From: Methylobacterium sp. Leaf112
GTDB lineage: Bacteria; Pseudomonadota; Alphaproteobacteria; Rhizobiales; Beijerinckiaceae
Length of the DNA stretch: 64,000 nucleotides
Reading direction: 5' to 3'
Assembly (NCBI RefSeq): GCF_001423295.1
Contig: NZ_LMNG01000023.1
Span: 62,856-126,855 of the forward strand
The notes beneath the pieces are model-generated. The model was not told where the DNA came from and searched no databases. It saw only the letters and a list, made by a program, of their open reading frames with translations. Positions 18,134 through 26,117 of this stretch are shown in pieces. Made by a program: the position numbers and the translations under genes. The stretch's first letter is position 1. Each line of letters begins with the position of its first letter.

Positions 18134-18493
18134 TCAGATGGTGGCGGGCAGCTTTGCACTGGAGCCCTGGGGCTTCATCGTACCGGCGAGGCCGGAATAA
18201 AGGTCGCGCATGACTTGGGTCTGGGTCATCAGGCGCTCGTACGAGCCCTTGAGGTAGGCGGCCTGGATTTCGAAGACGGCCTGCGGGGTGCGCGCGGCGG
18301 CGAGCTTCTTCATGGTGGCACTGCCCTCTGCAAGGGACTGGCGGGCATAATCCGCCCACTCGATGCTGGCGCTTTGGTTCGCCTTGGCCACGGCCGTGAA
18401 GCCTTTGATCGCGGTGCCCAAGCCAGCCTTGTCGTCGGCGCCAGCCTTGAAGAGGGCGGAGGTCTTTTCGAACGCTTGCGTCATCATGTTCAT
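18134..18493 (-). CDS. phasin family protein
   Basis: A protein of about 119 residues from the phasin family that coats polyhydroxyalkanoate granules. It is mostly amphipathic helix with no cysteine, and contains the characteristic WADYARQSLAEGSATMKKLAAARTPQAVFEIQ block, followed by AYLKGSYERLMTQTQ. Such proteins control granule number and size, and short forms can act more generally as coiled-coil stress proteins. Several ATG codons cluster at the start (18484-18493); the frame continues upstream to 18535 without a better site. It has its own terminator, so it is monocistronic. The upstream region carries a possible CtrA half-match at 18661-18676. Confidence 0.88.
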   Translation of the reverse strand: MNMMTQAFEKTSALFKAGADDKAGLGTAIKGFTAVAKANQSASIEWADYARQSLAEGSATMKKLAAARTPQAVFEIQAAYLKGSYERLMTQTQVMRDLYSGLAGTMKPQGSSAKLPATI

Positions 18494-18660
18494 CGTCTGG
18501 CACTGCCCTGGCGGGCATCCCCTTGGCATCGACATCGGTCTGCCGCGGACAGCGGCCCGCCCGGCGCGGACCGCCGGCTCCGCTTATTTGTGCGATGCAA
18601 TATAGAACGTCAAGGGTTATGATGCATCGCAATATAACTGGCAAAATCCAGCGCACCTCA

Positions 18661-18676
18661 TTAACCCGGCCGTAAC
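18661..18676 (+). promoter_or_regulatory. possible CtrA box (one mismatch) between the phasin and carboxypeptidase genes
   Basis: The sequence TTAA, seven bases, GTAAC differs by one base from the full CtrA consensus TTAA-N7-TTAAC. It lies 168 bases upstream of the divergent phasin start and 117 bases upstream of the D-Ala-D-Ala carboxypeptidase start. A single near-match can be chance. Confidence 0.3.
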
Positions 18677-18792
18677 TGCATCCACCTAGCCTGATTGACA
18701 GATGTTGCGGGGTAACGGCGGCGCAGATGCCTCCCCGCCCCGATGTTGCGGTGCAAGCCGGCCCCGTGCCGTGCCTGTCGAGGCAGTGAGTC

Positions 18793-20289
18793 GTGATGCG
18801 TAGCGTTCCCAACCACGCGATGGCCGACCCCGCGCGAGCCCCGCGTCCGGGCCTGAAGCGATCCCTGCCCGCGTTGCTCGCGGCGGCGGCGGTCCTGGCC
18901 ACGATGGCCTCCCCCGCAGAAGCCAAGCGGCGCGCCCATCATCGTGGCGGCGGCGGCTATAGCCCGCCTTACGCGGCGATGGTCGTCGACGTGAAGACGG
19001 GCAAGACCCTGCACGCGGTCAACGAAGATTCCCTGCGTCACCCGGCGTCCATCACCAAGGTGATGACCCTCTATATGCTCTTCGAGCAACTCGAGCGCGG
19101 TCGCTACACCCTCGAGTCGCCCCTCACCATCTCATCCTTCGCCGCGTCGCAATCACCGTCGAAGCTCGGCCTGCGTCCCGGTTCGACCATCTCCGTCGAA
19201 GACGCGATCAAGGCCATCGTGACGAAATCGGCCAACGATGTGGCCTGCGCCATCGGTGAAAACATCGCCGGGTCCGAGCCGCGCTTCGCCGAGATGATGA
19301 CCGCGAAGGCGAAGGCTCTCGGCATGGGCCGGACCAATTACGCCAACGCGTCGGGCCTGCCGGATTCCGATCAGATCACCACGGCCCGCGACCTTACGGT
19401 GCTCGCCCGTGCCATCCAGGATCGCTTCCCCCGCTACTACCGCTATTTCCAGACCCGCTCCTTCGCGTTCCGTGGTCGCGTGATCGGCAACCACAATCGT
19501 CTCCTCGGCAATGTCCAGGGCGTCGACGGGATCAAGACCGGGTACACGCGCGATTCCGGCTTCAACCTCATGACGGCTGCCCGGCTCGACGACCGCCAGA
19601 TCGTCGCCATCGTCCTCGGCGGCAAGTCCGGGGCGAGCCGCGACAAGATCATGGCTGATCTCGTGCGAGCCAACCTTCCCCGCGCTTATGCGGGCAACCG
19701 CCAGACCCCGGCCACGATCGAGGTCGCCGAGCGCGCGCGCCCTGCCGTGGTGGCCGACGGCGCTTCGCGCACGCGCACGCAGATGGCATCGGCGGACGAC
19801 GAGGATGTCGAGACGACCGCCTCGACGGCGCAACCCCTCGACATTTCCCCGAGCCGGGCAACCACCACTCCGGGTAGCGCCGGCGTCAAGGGACGCCTGC
19901 CGGCCAACGCCCAGGCCTACGCCCCGACGGCACCGGGTTCTCCGTTTCCGATGGGCGTGAAGAGCCCGGCGCGGCTCGCCTCCGTCGACGGTCCGCGCAC
20001 GGAATCCGCGCCCAAGACCGTCTCGGGCGCCAAAGTGACCCCCACCGCCTGGGTGATCCAGCTCGGTGCCATGGACGACGAGGACAAGGCGAAATCCATG
20101 CTCGCCGAGGCGCGCAGCCGTGCCGGCGGCTCCCTGTCCCGAGCTGCGCCCTACACGGTGAAGGTCGAGCACGGCGGCGCCACCCTTTACCGCGCGCGCT
20201 TCTCGGGGTTCTCCGAGCAGGATGCGGCCCAGGATGCCTGCAACACCCTGAAGCGCAGCGGTTTCAGCTGCTTCGCCACCCGAAGCTGA
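18793..20289 (+). CDS. D-alanyl-D-alanine carboxypeptidase with C-terminal SPOR domain
   Basis: A 498-residue periplasmic serine peptidase of the DacA/DacC (S11) family that trims the terminal D-Ala from peptidoglycan stem peptides. The signal sequence covers about residues 22-44 and ends SPAEA. The three active-site motifs are present: SITK (Ser86-Lys89), SAN in TKSANDV, and KTG in GIKTGYT. After the catalytic domain, a Pro/Ala/Thr-rich linker of about 100 residues leads to a SPOR domain at the C-terminus (AWVIQLGAMDDEDKAK, then YRARFSGF). SPOR binds denuded glycan at the division site, so this enzyme is expected at the septum. ATG 18793 or the next ATG at 18796 may start it. Confidence 0.95.
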   Translation: MMRSVPNHAMADPARAPRPGLKRSLPALLAAAAVLATMASPAEAKRRAHHRGGGGYSPPYAAMVVDVKTGKTLHAVNEDSLRHPASITKVMTLYMLFEQLERGRYTLESPLTISSFAASQSPSKLGLRPGSTISVEDAIKAIVTKSANDVACAIGENIAGSEPRFAEMMTAKAKALGMGRTNYANASGLPDSDQITTARDLTVLARAIQDRFPRYYRYFQTRSFAFRGRVIGNHNRLLGNVQGVDGIKTGYTRDSGFNLMTAARLDDRQIVAIVLGGKSGASRDKIMADLVRANLPRAYAGNRQTPATIEVAERARPAVVADGASRTRTQMASADDEDVETTASTAQPLDISPSRATTTPGSAGVKGRLPANAQAYAPTAPGSPFPMGVKSPARLASVDGPRTESAPKTVSGAKVTPTAWVIQLGAMDDEDKAKSMLAEARSRAGGSLSRAAPYTVKVEHGGATLYRARFSGFSEQDAAQDACNTLKRSGFSCFATRS

Positions 20290-20418
20290 TCCATCCGCGG
20301 ATTCGCCGATCCCGTCCGGATCGGCGCTCGACCCGAACCGTCCCTCGCGGCGGCGCGGGGCCGGCTCGTCATGCCGGCAGACACGTCCCTACGATCCCTC
20401 TGGCACGCGCGTGGAGTA

Positions 20419-20958
20419 TCAGCGATGTCGGTTCGTCAGCCTGTCTCGGGCCGCGTTGACGCGCGCCGCCTGCTCGGCCGTCCCCCCCTGGTCGGGATGG
20501 AGCCGCTTCATCAGCGTTCGGTGAGCCGTGCGGACGTCCTCCAGGGACGCCCCGCGCTCAAGCCCCAGGACCTCATAGGCCTGCTCCTGCGTCATCGCCC
20601 CTGGGTCCGCCGGACGGCGCGACCGCGGGTCGGCGTCAGCCTCAGCGTGTTCACGCCGGCCGGCGTGCCGGCGGTCGAGATCCGCCTGTAGAGGAAGCTT
20701 GCCGCGGACCCGCCGCGACAGCGCGCTCCACCGGTGGCGCAGGCCGGCGTCACCCTCGAGGAGCCAGAGACCCGCGACGACGAGGATCATCCCGAGCTCA
20801 GGCCGGCCCCGGACCAGGACCAGTCCGGCCGCAGCCAGGGCCGCGTACCCCCCGATCCGCCGCAGGAGCCGCGTCGTGGCGGCGGGCGAACGGCGCAGGG
20901 CGTTTCGGCCGAGCCACCACATCAGCAAGAGGCCGAAGCCCGCGAGCAGCAGGGTCAT
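20419..20958 (-). CDS. membrane-anchored J-domain protein
   Basis: A 179-residue protein with a DnaJ-like C-terminus. Two hydrophobic segments occupy about residues 1-20 and 38-68, followed by an Arg-rich linker. The last 60 residues form a J domain: EQAYEVLGLERGASLEDVRTAH, then LMKRLHPDQGGT with the essential HPD tripeptide. This layout resembles the Tim14/Pam18-like J proteins of alphaproteobacteria, which stimulate DnaK at the membrane. The client is unknown. Its ATG overlaps the stop of the upstream small exported protein gene (ATGA), so the two are translationally coupled. Confidence 0.88.
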   Translation of the reverse strand: MTLLLAGFGLLLMWWLGRNALRRSPAATTRLLRRIGGYAALAAAGLVLVRGRPELGMILVVAGLWLLEGDAGLRHRWSALSRRVRGKLPLQADLDRRHAGRREHAEADADPRSRRPADPGAMTQEQAYEVLGLERGASLEDVRTAHRTLMKRLHPDQGGTAEQAARVNAARDRLTNRHR

Positions 20959-21218
20959 CGGGCGCTTCCGTACTCGGCGCCAACGCGGCCCCCGACACGC
21001 AGACGCACGCCCCCGACATCGCGAAACCCATCCCCATCGCGCGGCCTGGCCGTCGGCAGGGTCGAACAGCCCGGCCGGTCCGGCAGGCGCACGCCCTCCG
21101 GCGCATCCTGCGGACAGGGCAGCCGCGCCGCGCGCGGTCGTGCCCCCTCCCCCGCCTGTGCGCTGGAGTTCAACAGAATCAGTGTGAGGATCGCCAGAAG
21201 GCGAGGGTCAGGACGCAT
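20955..21218 (-). CDS. small exported protein coupled to the J-domain gene
   Basis: An 87-residue protein with a signal peptide (MRPDPRLLAILTLILLNSSAQAG, cleavage probably after AQA). The mature part has two cysteines about 15 residues apart (LPCPQD and PGCSTLP) that could form one disulfide, and ends GGVRLRVGGRVGAEYGSAR, a Gly/Val/Arg strand-like stretch. No family is recognised. Its stop codon overlaps the start of the J-domain gene by four bases, which supports it being a real, cotranscribed gene. It is probably periplasmic. Confidence 0.7.
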   Translation of the reverse strand: MRPDPRLLAILTLILLNSSAQAGEGARPRAARLPCPQDAPEGVRLPDRPGCSTLPTARPRDGDGFRDVGGVRLRVGGRVGAEYGSAR

Positions 21219-21288
21219 CGGCCGCTCTCGTGATCTTCGACCTTAGACCATTCGCGCGTCCAAAGGACATGAAGGGCGGCGTCACCTG

Positions 21289-22425
21289 TCAGCGTCGCGC
21301 TTCGGCGACATCCGTCGTGGTGACACGGACGCGCCGAGGACGGCCGTCGCGCTCGACCGTGAGATCCATGGTGGCGTCGATGCCTGCGGCCGCCATGGCG
21401 GCGGTGAGGTCGGCCAGGCGATGGATCGGCCTATCCCCGGCCGCCACGATGACGTCGCCGATGGCGCCCGTCTGTGGATCGACGCCGCGCAGGCCGGCTT
21501 GCGCCGCCGGCGACCCCCGGATCACCCGTACCACCACGACCCCGTCGATTCCCAGGCGGGCGGTGACCGATTCCTGTCCGGCGATGATGCCGATACCTGG
21601 ATTGCGCGTGCGCCCGTTCCGGATGAGTTCGGGCACGACGCGGTTGACCACGTCCACCGGGATGGCGAAGCCGATGCCGGCGCTGGCCCCGGACGGCGAG
21701 AAGATCGCCGTGTTGACGCCGATGAGGCGTCCGGCCGAATCGAGAAGGGGGCCGCCGGAATTGCCCGGATTGATCGCCGCATCCGTCTGAATCACGCCCG
21801 AAAGTTCACGGCCCTCGGCCGTCGGCAAGCGGCGCTGGAGTGCGCTGACGACGCCGGTGGTCAGGGTGTGGTCGAGGCCGAACGGATTGCCGATGGCATA
21901 GGTGGCTTGGCCGACCTTGAGGTCGGCGGAGGTGCCGATGGCGAGCGGCGGTGGGGGCGTGGTGCGGCCGAGTCGGAGTACGGCGAGGTCGTAGCTCGGC
22001 GCGGCCCCGACGATGCGAGCCGGCACCACCACCCCGGAGGAGAGCCGAACCGAGACGGAGCCGCCCCCCTGCGCCGCAGCGGCCACGACGTGGTTGTTGG
22101 TGACGATGTGCCCACCCGCATCCCAGACGAAGCCCGTGCCCGTTTGCGATCCGCTGCCCTCCTGCTCTCCGCCATCCTCGGACTCCGCGCCGAGGAGCGC
22201 GCGCCCCTGTGCCGCGGCCTGTGCGAAGACATGGACCACGGACGGGCTCGCTTGGGCGAAAAGCGCAACGGTGGCGGTCTCCGTCGATGCCAGATCCCCC
22301 CGAGCCGTGATGGCGCGTGGGGTTCGTGCCGCGAACAGGAAGGCCGTCACGTAGGGCTGCGCCACGAGGAGCGCGAGCAGGACGAGCGCCGCGCCCGCCG
22401 CCATTCGCACGAACCGGTCCGCCAT
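21289..22425 (-). CDS. HtrA/DegP-like trypsin-type serine protease with one PDZ domain
   Basis: A 378-residue envelope protease of the S1C family. One N-terminal membrane helix (about residues 8-32) anchors it with the protease domain outside the cytoplasm. The catalytic triad is intact: His in VTNNHVV, Asp in YDLAVLRLG, and Ser in NPGNSGGPLLD. A single PDZ domain follows (about residues 285-370; GSPAAQAGLRGVD). This is the DegS-like layout rather than the two-PDZ DegP. The start ATG 22425 was preferred because GGAAGAGG lies at ideal spacing, while the ATG two codons up sits directly on it. The leader holds a hairpin. It could monitor or degrade damaged envelope proteins. Confidence 0.93.
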   Translation of the reverse strand: MADRFVRMAAGAALVLLALLVAQPYVTAFLFAARTPRAITARGDLASTETATVALFAQASPSVVHVFAQAAAQGRALLGAESEDGGEQEGSGSQTGTGFVWDAGGHIVTNNHVVAAAAQGGGSVSVRLSSGVVVPARIVGAAPSYDLAVLRLGRTTPPPPLAIGTSADLKVGQATYAIGNPFGLDHTLTTGVVSALQRRLPTAEGRELSGVIQTDAAINPGNSGGPLLDSAGRLIGVNTAIFSPSGASAGIGFAIPVDVVNRVVPELIRNGRTRNPGIGIIAGQESVTARLGIDGVVVVRVIRGSPAAQAGLRGVDPQTGAIGDVIVAAGDRPIHRLADLTAAMAAAGIDATMDLTVERDGRPRRVRVTTTDVAEARR

Positions 22426-22435
22426 CAACATCCTC

Positions 22436-22460
22436 TTCCAAAAAATGGGAAAACCCATTT
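22436..22460 (-). promoter_or_regulatory. hairpin with T-run in the protease leader
   Basis: On the minus strand AAATGGG, TTTT and CCCATTT form a perfect 7-base-pair hairpin, followed by three further T and then the GGAAGAGG ribosome-binding site of the HtrA-like protease gene. It resembles a short attenuator, but the stem is AT-rich at its base. It could also be an operator palindrome. Confidence 0.45.
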
Positions 22461-22852
22461 GCTGCACTGCGGCATTAACCGCTCGGTGACGCCTCTAGGG
22501 TCAACTGATGCTCAAGCGCAGGGACGATCCGGGTGCGTTCGCACACCGTTCAATTCCAAGGCGACAGCTACAGCCTACCTATAGGGCAGACCCAGAGAAG
22601 ACCCGTATCCCGACAAAGCGGTATCTCCAAAGCAGCATCGGACGCAGCGAGGCTCATACCGTCGGTCTGAGCCTGCGTCGAAACGGACGCAACCTTCAAG
22701 ATTGCGCCCGAAAAGATCGCGAAGCCGCCCCAGAGATGCTGCCATTGCCGATCACTTTCCGCAGCGGCCGTTCAGGTTGCCCCCCTTACAAAGGGTGAGA
22801 CCGAACAGCCGGCATCGCGGGGAGCAACCCTCTCGATCAAGGAACAGGACCC
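22461..22852. other. 392-base gap between the protease and a small gene
   Basis: The divergent promoters of the HtrA-like protease and of the 71-residue gene must lie here. An open frame at 22508-22798 on the plus strand has no ribosome-binding site, and its basic, proline- and arginine-rich translation looks like non-coding DNA. I see no tRNA or clear RNA fold. Confidence 0.45.
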
Positions 22853-23068
22853 ATGGAAACCGAAGCCCTCGAACGTCCCGCCGACCTGACCATCTGGCGG
22901 ACTGCGCCGATCCCGGCTCCTCTCGCTCAGCCCGAGCGCTACGACACCCTGCGCGAGGCTATCAAGGCCGCCGCCGGCGCCCTCACCGATCCTGCCAAGC
23001 AGCCTTGGATCATCACCGAGGAAGGCGAAATCCTTTCCCCGAACTGGATTCGGACGTACCTCAACTGA
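22853..23068 (+). CDS. 71-residue protein of unknown function
   Basis: A small soluble protein beginning METEALERPADLTIWRTA and ending WIITEEGEILSPNWIRTYLN. It has no signal peptide or membrane segment and is acidic. An AAGGAACAGG ribosome-binding site lies just before the ATG, and codon use matches the neighbouring genes, so it is probably translated. The C-terminal WIITEEGEILSPNWI looks like a conserved functional patch. I know no family name for it. A weak hairpin (CCGGCC, 8 bases, GGCCGG at 23086-23105) follows and may be a terminator. Confidence 0.6.
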   Translation: METEALERPADLTIWRTAPIPAPLAQPERYDTLREAIKAAAGALTDPAKQPWIITEEGEILSPNWIRTYLN

Positions 23069-23109
23069 GATGATCGGCGACGCTACCGGCCTTTGCATTG
23101 GCCGGCCTT

Positions 23110-23340
23110 CCCCGTGAGCCGACCGCCGGACTTCCCGCGGCCGGCTCACGAGGGTGACGAGCACATAAGACGCGATCATCAGACGGTCCCACGAGCCGAA
23201 CTTCCCCCAAGGGTACCACTGCCCATCCGGCGTGCTGGTCGGGATAGCGCCAGACCCGTGCGATGTAGAAGCCGATGCTGGCATAGAAGAAGCCCGTGAA
23301 GGGCGGGACGCATGAGAAGCGTGGAACGCTGGCCTCCGGT
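23110..23340 (-). pseudogene. possible frameshifted remnant of a small membrane protein gene
   Basis: On the minus strand one frame reads FTGFFYASIGFYIARVWRYP and the frame next to it continues, within about 20 bases, as GQWYPWGKFGSWDRLMIASY and VLVTL. Both pieces are rich in aromatic residues, look protein-like, and would join into one plausible membrane-associated protein if a single frameshift were undone. Neither frame alone has a good start with a ribosome-binding site and a sensible end. This suggests a decayed gene, but a chance pattern is not excluded. Confidence 0.3.
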
Positions 23341-23546
23341 TAGATCCAGGATCCGACCCTGGTCCTGAAGAGTTTCACGACGGTTCCGATCCCTTGATAC
23401 GGGGCGATGACTTTCGCCTCCTCCCAGGTTTCCCTCCGCACTGCGAGCATCGCGATCCAGATCTTGACCACCGCCAGGGTGAGGGCATCGTAGCGGTGCA
23501 GCGAAGCGTCCGCCGAATCGAACAGGACGCTCGCGATAAGCGGCAT
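23340..23546 (-). CDS. doubtful 68-residue open frame
   Basis: An open frame starting MPLIASVLFDSADASLHRYD with a hydrophobic middle (LTLAVVKIWIAMLAV) and a basic end. There is no clear ribosome-binding site and I recognise no family. It lies directly upstream of the suspected frameshifted remnant on the same strand and may be another piece of the same decayed region. The 265 bases between it and the small RNA hold nothing else I can support. Confidence 0.25.
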   Translation of the reverse strand: MPLIASVLFDSADASLHRYDALTLAVVKIWIAMLAVRRETWEEAKVIAPYQGIGTVVKLFRTRVGSWI

Positions 23547-23812
23547 CCAGATCGAGCCCCCGGAAGAGGCAGGCCCGGGCCTGCTTCATGCCGAACCTCA
23601 AACTCGGACACGCCTGCGACGAGGGGACTTTGTGCCTGCGCCCTAGCTCCCAGCCCTGCCTCGGTAGCGGTAAAATGGGTGAGCACTGGCCACAGCCGAG
23701 CGGCGCCGTGATCCAAATCGAAACTTGAATCGTGATCTCAGCGACATTTGCCGGTCTGGGCGGCCGCCGTATCGGACACAGGACGCTCATCGCGCGTGGC
23801 TAGTTCACACAG

Positions 23813-23902
23813 AAAAAAAGGCCGCTCCGAAGAGCGGCCCGAAGTCTAGGGAGGAAACGCCCAAGAAGGGCAACGGGAGCGCGACGCCATCGCGCTCCCG
23901 CA
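23813..23902 (-). ncRNA. small RNA resembling the MmgR/alpha-r8 (suhB motif) family
   Basis: On the minus strand the predicted RNA of about 90 bases has three hairpins. The 5' hairpin is GGGAGCGCGA pairing with TCGCGCTCCC (23875-23899). A small GCCC/GGGC hairpin follows (23859-23871), then an unpaired TTTCCTCCCT (23848-23857), and last an intrinsic terminator, GGCCGCTC/GAGCGGCC with a 4-base loop and seven T (23813-23839). The unpaired TTTCCTCCCT with a strong terminator just after it is, from memory, the hallmark of the alpha-r8 family, named after MmgR of Sinorhizobium meliloti. That RNA limits polyhydroxybutyrate granule formation. The C/U-rich motif could pair with Shine-Dalgarno sequences. 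A promoter-like CTTGCG-17-TAGTTT sits at the right place upstream. Confidence 0.75.
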
Positions 23903-23908
23903 ATGCAC

Positions 23909-23937
23909 AAACTAGTGTGCGCCGCACAAAACGCAAG
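23909..23937 (-). promoter_or_regulatory. sigma-70-like promoter of the small RNA
   Basis: On the minus strand CTTGCG (23932-23937) and TAGTTT (23909-23914) are 17 bases apart, close to the alphaproteobacterial housekeeping pattern of CTTGAC and a loosely conserved -10 box. Transcription would start near 23902, just before the first hairpin of the small RNA. Confidence 0.5.
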
Positions 23938-24005
23938 AGTTTTCGGAGGATTTGCTCAGCTTTTCGCTGAGGCCGTCCATCGCTCGCGAGCGGCGCGGGT
24001 GCCGG

Positions 24006-24872
24006 CTAAGCCTCAGCCAGCAGACGGGCGATCTCGGCCCGCAACGGACCGCCGAGGTCTTGGCGTTCCAAAGCGTAGGCGAGGTTGGCCGTGAGGAAAC
24101 CGAGCTTCGAACCGGTGTCGTAGGTCCGACCCTCGTAGCGCATGCCGAAAAAGTCCTGCGACTGCGCCAGCTCGATCATCGCGTCGGTGAGTTGGATTTC
24201 GCCGCCAGCGCCCTTCCTGCCGTGGGACAGCACTTCGAAGATTTCCGGCTGAAGGATGTAGCGACCCGAGATGATGAAATTCGACGGGGCGGTGCCCTGC
24301 TTGGGCTTCTCGACCATACCGGTGATCTCGAAGGTCTGACCGAAGGTGTCGCCGACGCTGACGATGCCGTACTGGTGGGTCTCCTCGGGGGCGACCTCCT
24401 CGACGGCGATCACGTTGCCGCCGTGGCGTTCGTAGGCCGACAGCATCTGTTGCATGCAGCCGCGGCTGAGCATGTCCGGCAGGAGAACGGCGAAGGGCTC
24501 GTCGCCGACGATCTCGCGGGCGCACCATACGGCATGGCCCAGGCCGAGGGGTTCCTGCTGGCGGGTGAAGCTGGTCTGGCCAGCCGCGGGCAGATCGCGC
24601 TTCAGGTCGTCGTAGGCCGCCTGCTTTCCGCGCTCTAGGAGCATCCGGTCGAGTTCGAACGAGATGTCGAAATGGTCCTCGATCACCGCCTTGCCGCGCC
24701 CGGTGACGAAGATGAAATGCTCGATCCCGGCTTCGCGCGCCTCATCGACGACGTGTTGCACCACGGGGCGATCGACGACGGTGAGCATCTCCTTCGGCAT
24801 CGCCTTGGTCGCGGGAAGGAATCGGGTCCCGAGGCCAGCGACGGGAAGAACGGCCTTGCGAATCGGTTTCAT
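24006..24872 (-). CDS. galU: UTP--glucose-1-phosphate uridylyltransferase
   Basis: A 288-residue nucleotidyltransferase that makes UDP-glucose for polysaccharides and lipopolysaccharide. The nucleotide-binding start reads [21 protein letters not shown], followed by the FVTGRGK and GLGHAVWCA blocks of GalU. The length is typical. ATG 24872 was chosen because the family begins there (MKPIRKAV); the frame opens 20 codons further up without support. It is divergent from galE, which uses its product, with about 255 bases of shared upstream DNA. The small RNA lies downstream in the same direction. Confidence 0.97.
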   Translation of the reverse strand: MKPIRKAVLPVAGLGTRFLPATKAMPKEMLTVVDRPVVQHVVDEAREAGIEHFIFVTGRGKAVIEDHFDISFELDRMLLERGKQAAYDDLKRDLPAAGQTSFTRQQEPLGLGHAVWCAREIVGDEPFAVLLPDMLSRGCMQQMLSAYERHGGNVIAVEEVAPEETHQYGIVSVGDTFGQTFEITGMVEKPKQGTAPSNFIISGRYILQPEIFEVLSHGRKGAGGEIQLTDAMIELAQSQDFFGMRYEGRTYDTGSKLGFLTANLAYALERQDLGGPLRAEIARLLAEA

Positions 24873-25051
24873 CGAGCGGGACCCGGTATCGAATGGGGTG
24901 GGACGAGCCTCGGAGGCGTCGCACGACAGCATCCCGAGACCGGTCTTACAGCGTGACCGTGAGACGGCATAACCGATGCGAAGGTTTTACGATATATCGG
25001 GTGTCCACGGTCCTGAGCAGGTTCGCATCGGCCAGCCAACGCCTCACCCGC

Positions 25052-25067
25052 TTAAGAGTTGGTGAAC
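25052..25067 (+). promoter_or_regulatory. weak CtrA-like site upstream of galE
   Basis: TTAA, seven bases, TGAAC is one mismatch from the CtrA consensus and lies about 60 bases before the galE start. It is a low-confidence match. Confidence 0.2.
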
Positions 25068-25127
25068 CGGAGGTTTTCGATGCAGACCCGGTGACCACTC
25101 TTGCGCAATCTGCTTGGGGATGTCGGC

Positions 25128-26117
25128 ATGGCTGTTCTGGTGACGGGTGGGGCGGGCTATATCGGTAGCCACATGGTTCTGGCCCTGCTCGACGCAGGTC
25201 ATGAGAGTGTCGTGGTGCTCGACGATCTCTCGACGGGCTTCGACTGGGCCCTGCCGCCGGAAGTGACCCTCGTCACCGGTGATATCGCCGATCAGACACT
25301 GGTGGCCGGCATCATCCGCGAACATGGCATCGACGCCTTGGCGCATTTCGCCGCGCGCATCGTCGTTCCGGATTCCGTCGCCGATCCCCTGGGCTACTAC
25401 CTCGCCAACACGGTCAAAACCCGCGCCCTCATCGAGACGGCCGTGCGTGAAGGCGTCCGCCACGTCATCTTCTCGTCCACGGCAGCGGTCTACGGCGAGC
25501 CCGATATCGTACCCGTGCCGGAAGATCTCACGACCGCTCCGATCAATCCCTATGGGCGTTCCAAGCTCATGAGCGAGTGGATGATCGCCGACGCCGCGAG
25601 GGCGCACGGCTTCACCTACGTGATCCTGCGCTACTTCAACGTCGCGGGTGCGGACCCGCGCGGGCGCACCGGACAGTCGACCCCGAACGCGACCCATCTC
25701 ATCAAGGTCGCGACGCAAGCCGCCCTCGGTCAGCGCAGCCACCTCGACGTCTACGGCACCGACTACCCGACGCCGGACGGATCCTGCCTGCGGGACTACA
25801 TCCAGGTCTCGGACCTCGCCGAGGCGCACCGAGTCGCCCTCGACCACCTGCGCGGCGGCGGCGAGAGCCTGACCATGAATTGCGGCTACGGCCAGGGCTA
25901 CTCCGTCCTCGACGTCATCGAGGTGGTCAAACGCGTGTCCGGCAAGGATTTCGAGGTTCGGCTGTGCCCGCGCCGTCCTGGCGACCCGGCGCGGATCATC
26001 GCCCAGGCGGACCGGATCCGGGGGTTAGGCTGGACGCCGCGCCATGCCAGCCTCGAAGGGATCGTCGGCCAGGCGCTCGCCTGGGAGGATGCCCTGACGA
26101 AGCGCAACCGCACGTGA
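25128..26117 (+). CDS. galE: UDP-glucose 4-epimerase
   Basis: A 329-residue short-chain dehydrogenase-type enzyme that interconverts UDP-glucose and UDP-galactose. The NAD-binding motif TGGAGYIGSH is at residues 6-15, the catalytic Tyr-x-x-x-Lys is in NPYGRSKLMSE, and the Ser/Thr of the triad lies in IFSSTAAVYGE. The substrate-binding ATHLIKVATQAALG and the DYIQVSDLAEAH blocks are typical. The ATG at 25128 has a TGGGGA site about 7 bases upstream. The TGA stop overlaps the GTG start of the next gene by four bases, so the transglycosylase is probably translated from the same message. Confidence 0.96.
   Translation: MAVLVTGGAGYIGSHMVLALLDAGHESVVVLDDLSTGFDWALPPEVTLVTGDIADQTLVAGIIREHGIDALAHFAARIVVPDSVADPLGYYLANTVKTRALIETAVREGVRHVIFSSTAAVYGEPDIVPVPEDLTTAPINPYGRSKLMSEWMIADAARAHGFTYVILRYFNVAGADPRGRTGQSTPNATHLIKVATQAALGQRSHLDVYGTDYPTPDGSCLRDYIQVSDLAEAHRVALDHLRGGGESLTMNCGYGQGYSVLDVIEVVKRVSGKDFEVRLCPRRPGDPARIIAQADRIRGLGWTPRHASLEGIVGQALAWEDALTKRNRT

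Noticed and set aside
22508..22798. A 96-residue open frame on the plus strand
   Set aside because: No ribosome-binding site, random-looking basic composition, and it ends just before a better supported gene at 22853.
23813..23900. The hairpins at 23.8-23.9 kb as a CRISPR or repeat cluster
   Set aside because: The three hairpins differ in sequence and are not regularly spaced; together they fit one small RNA with a terminator.
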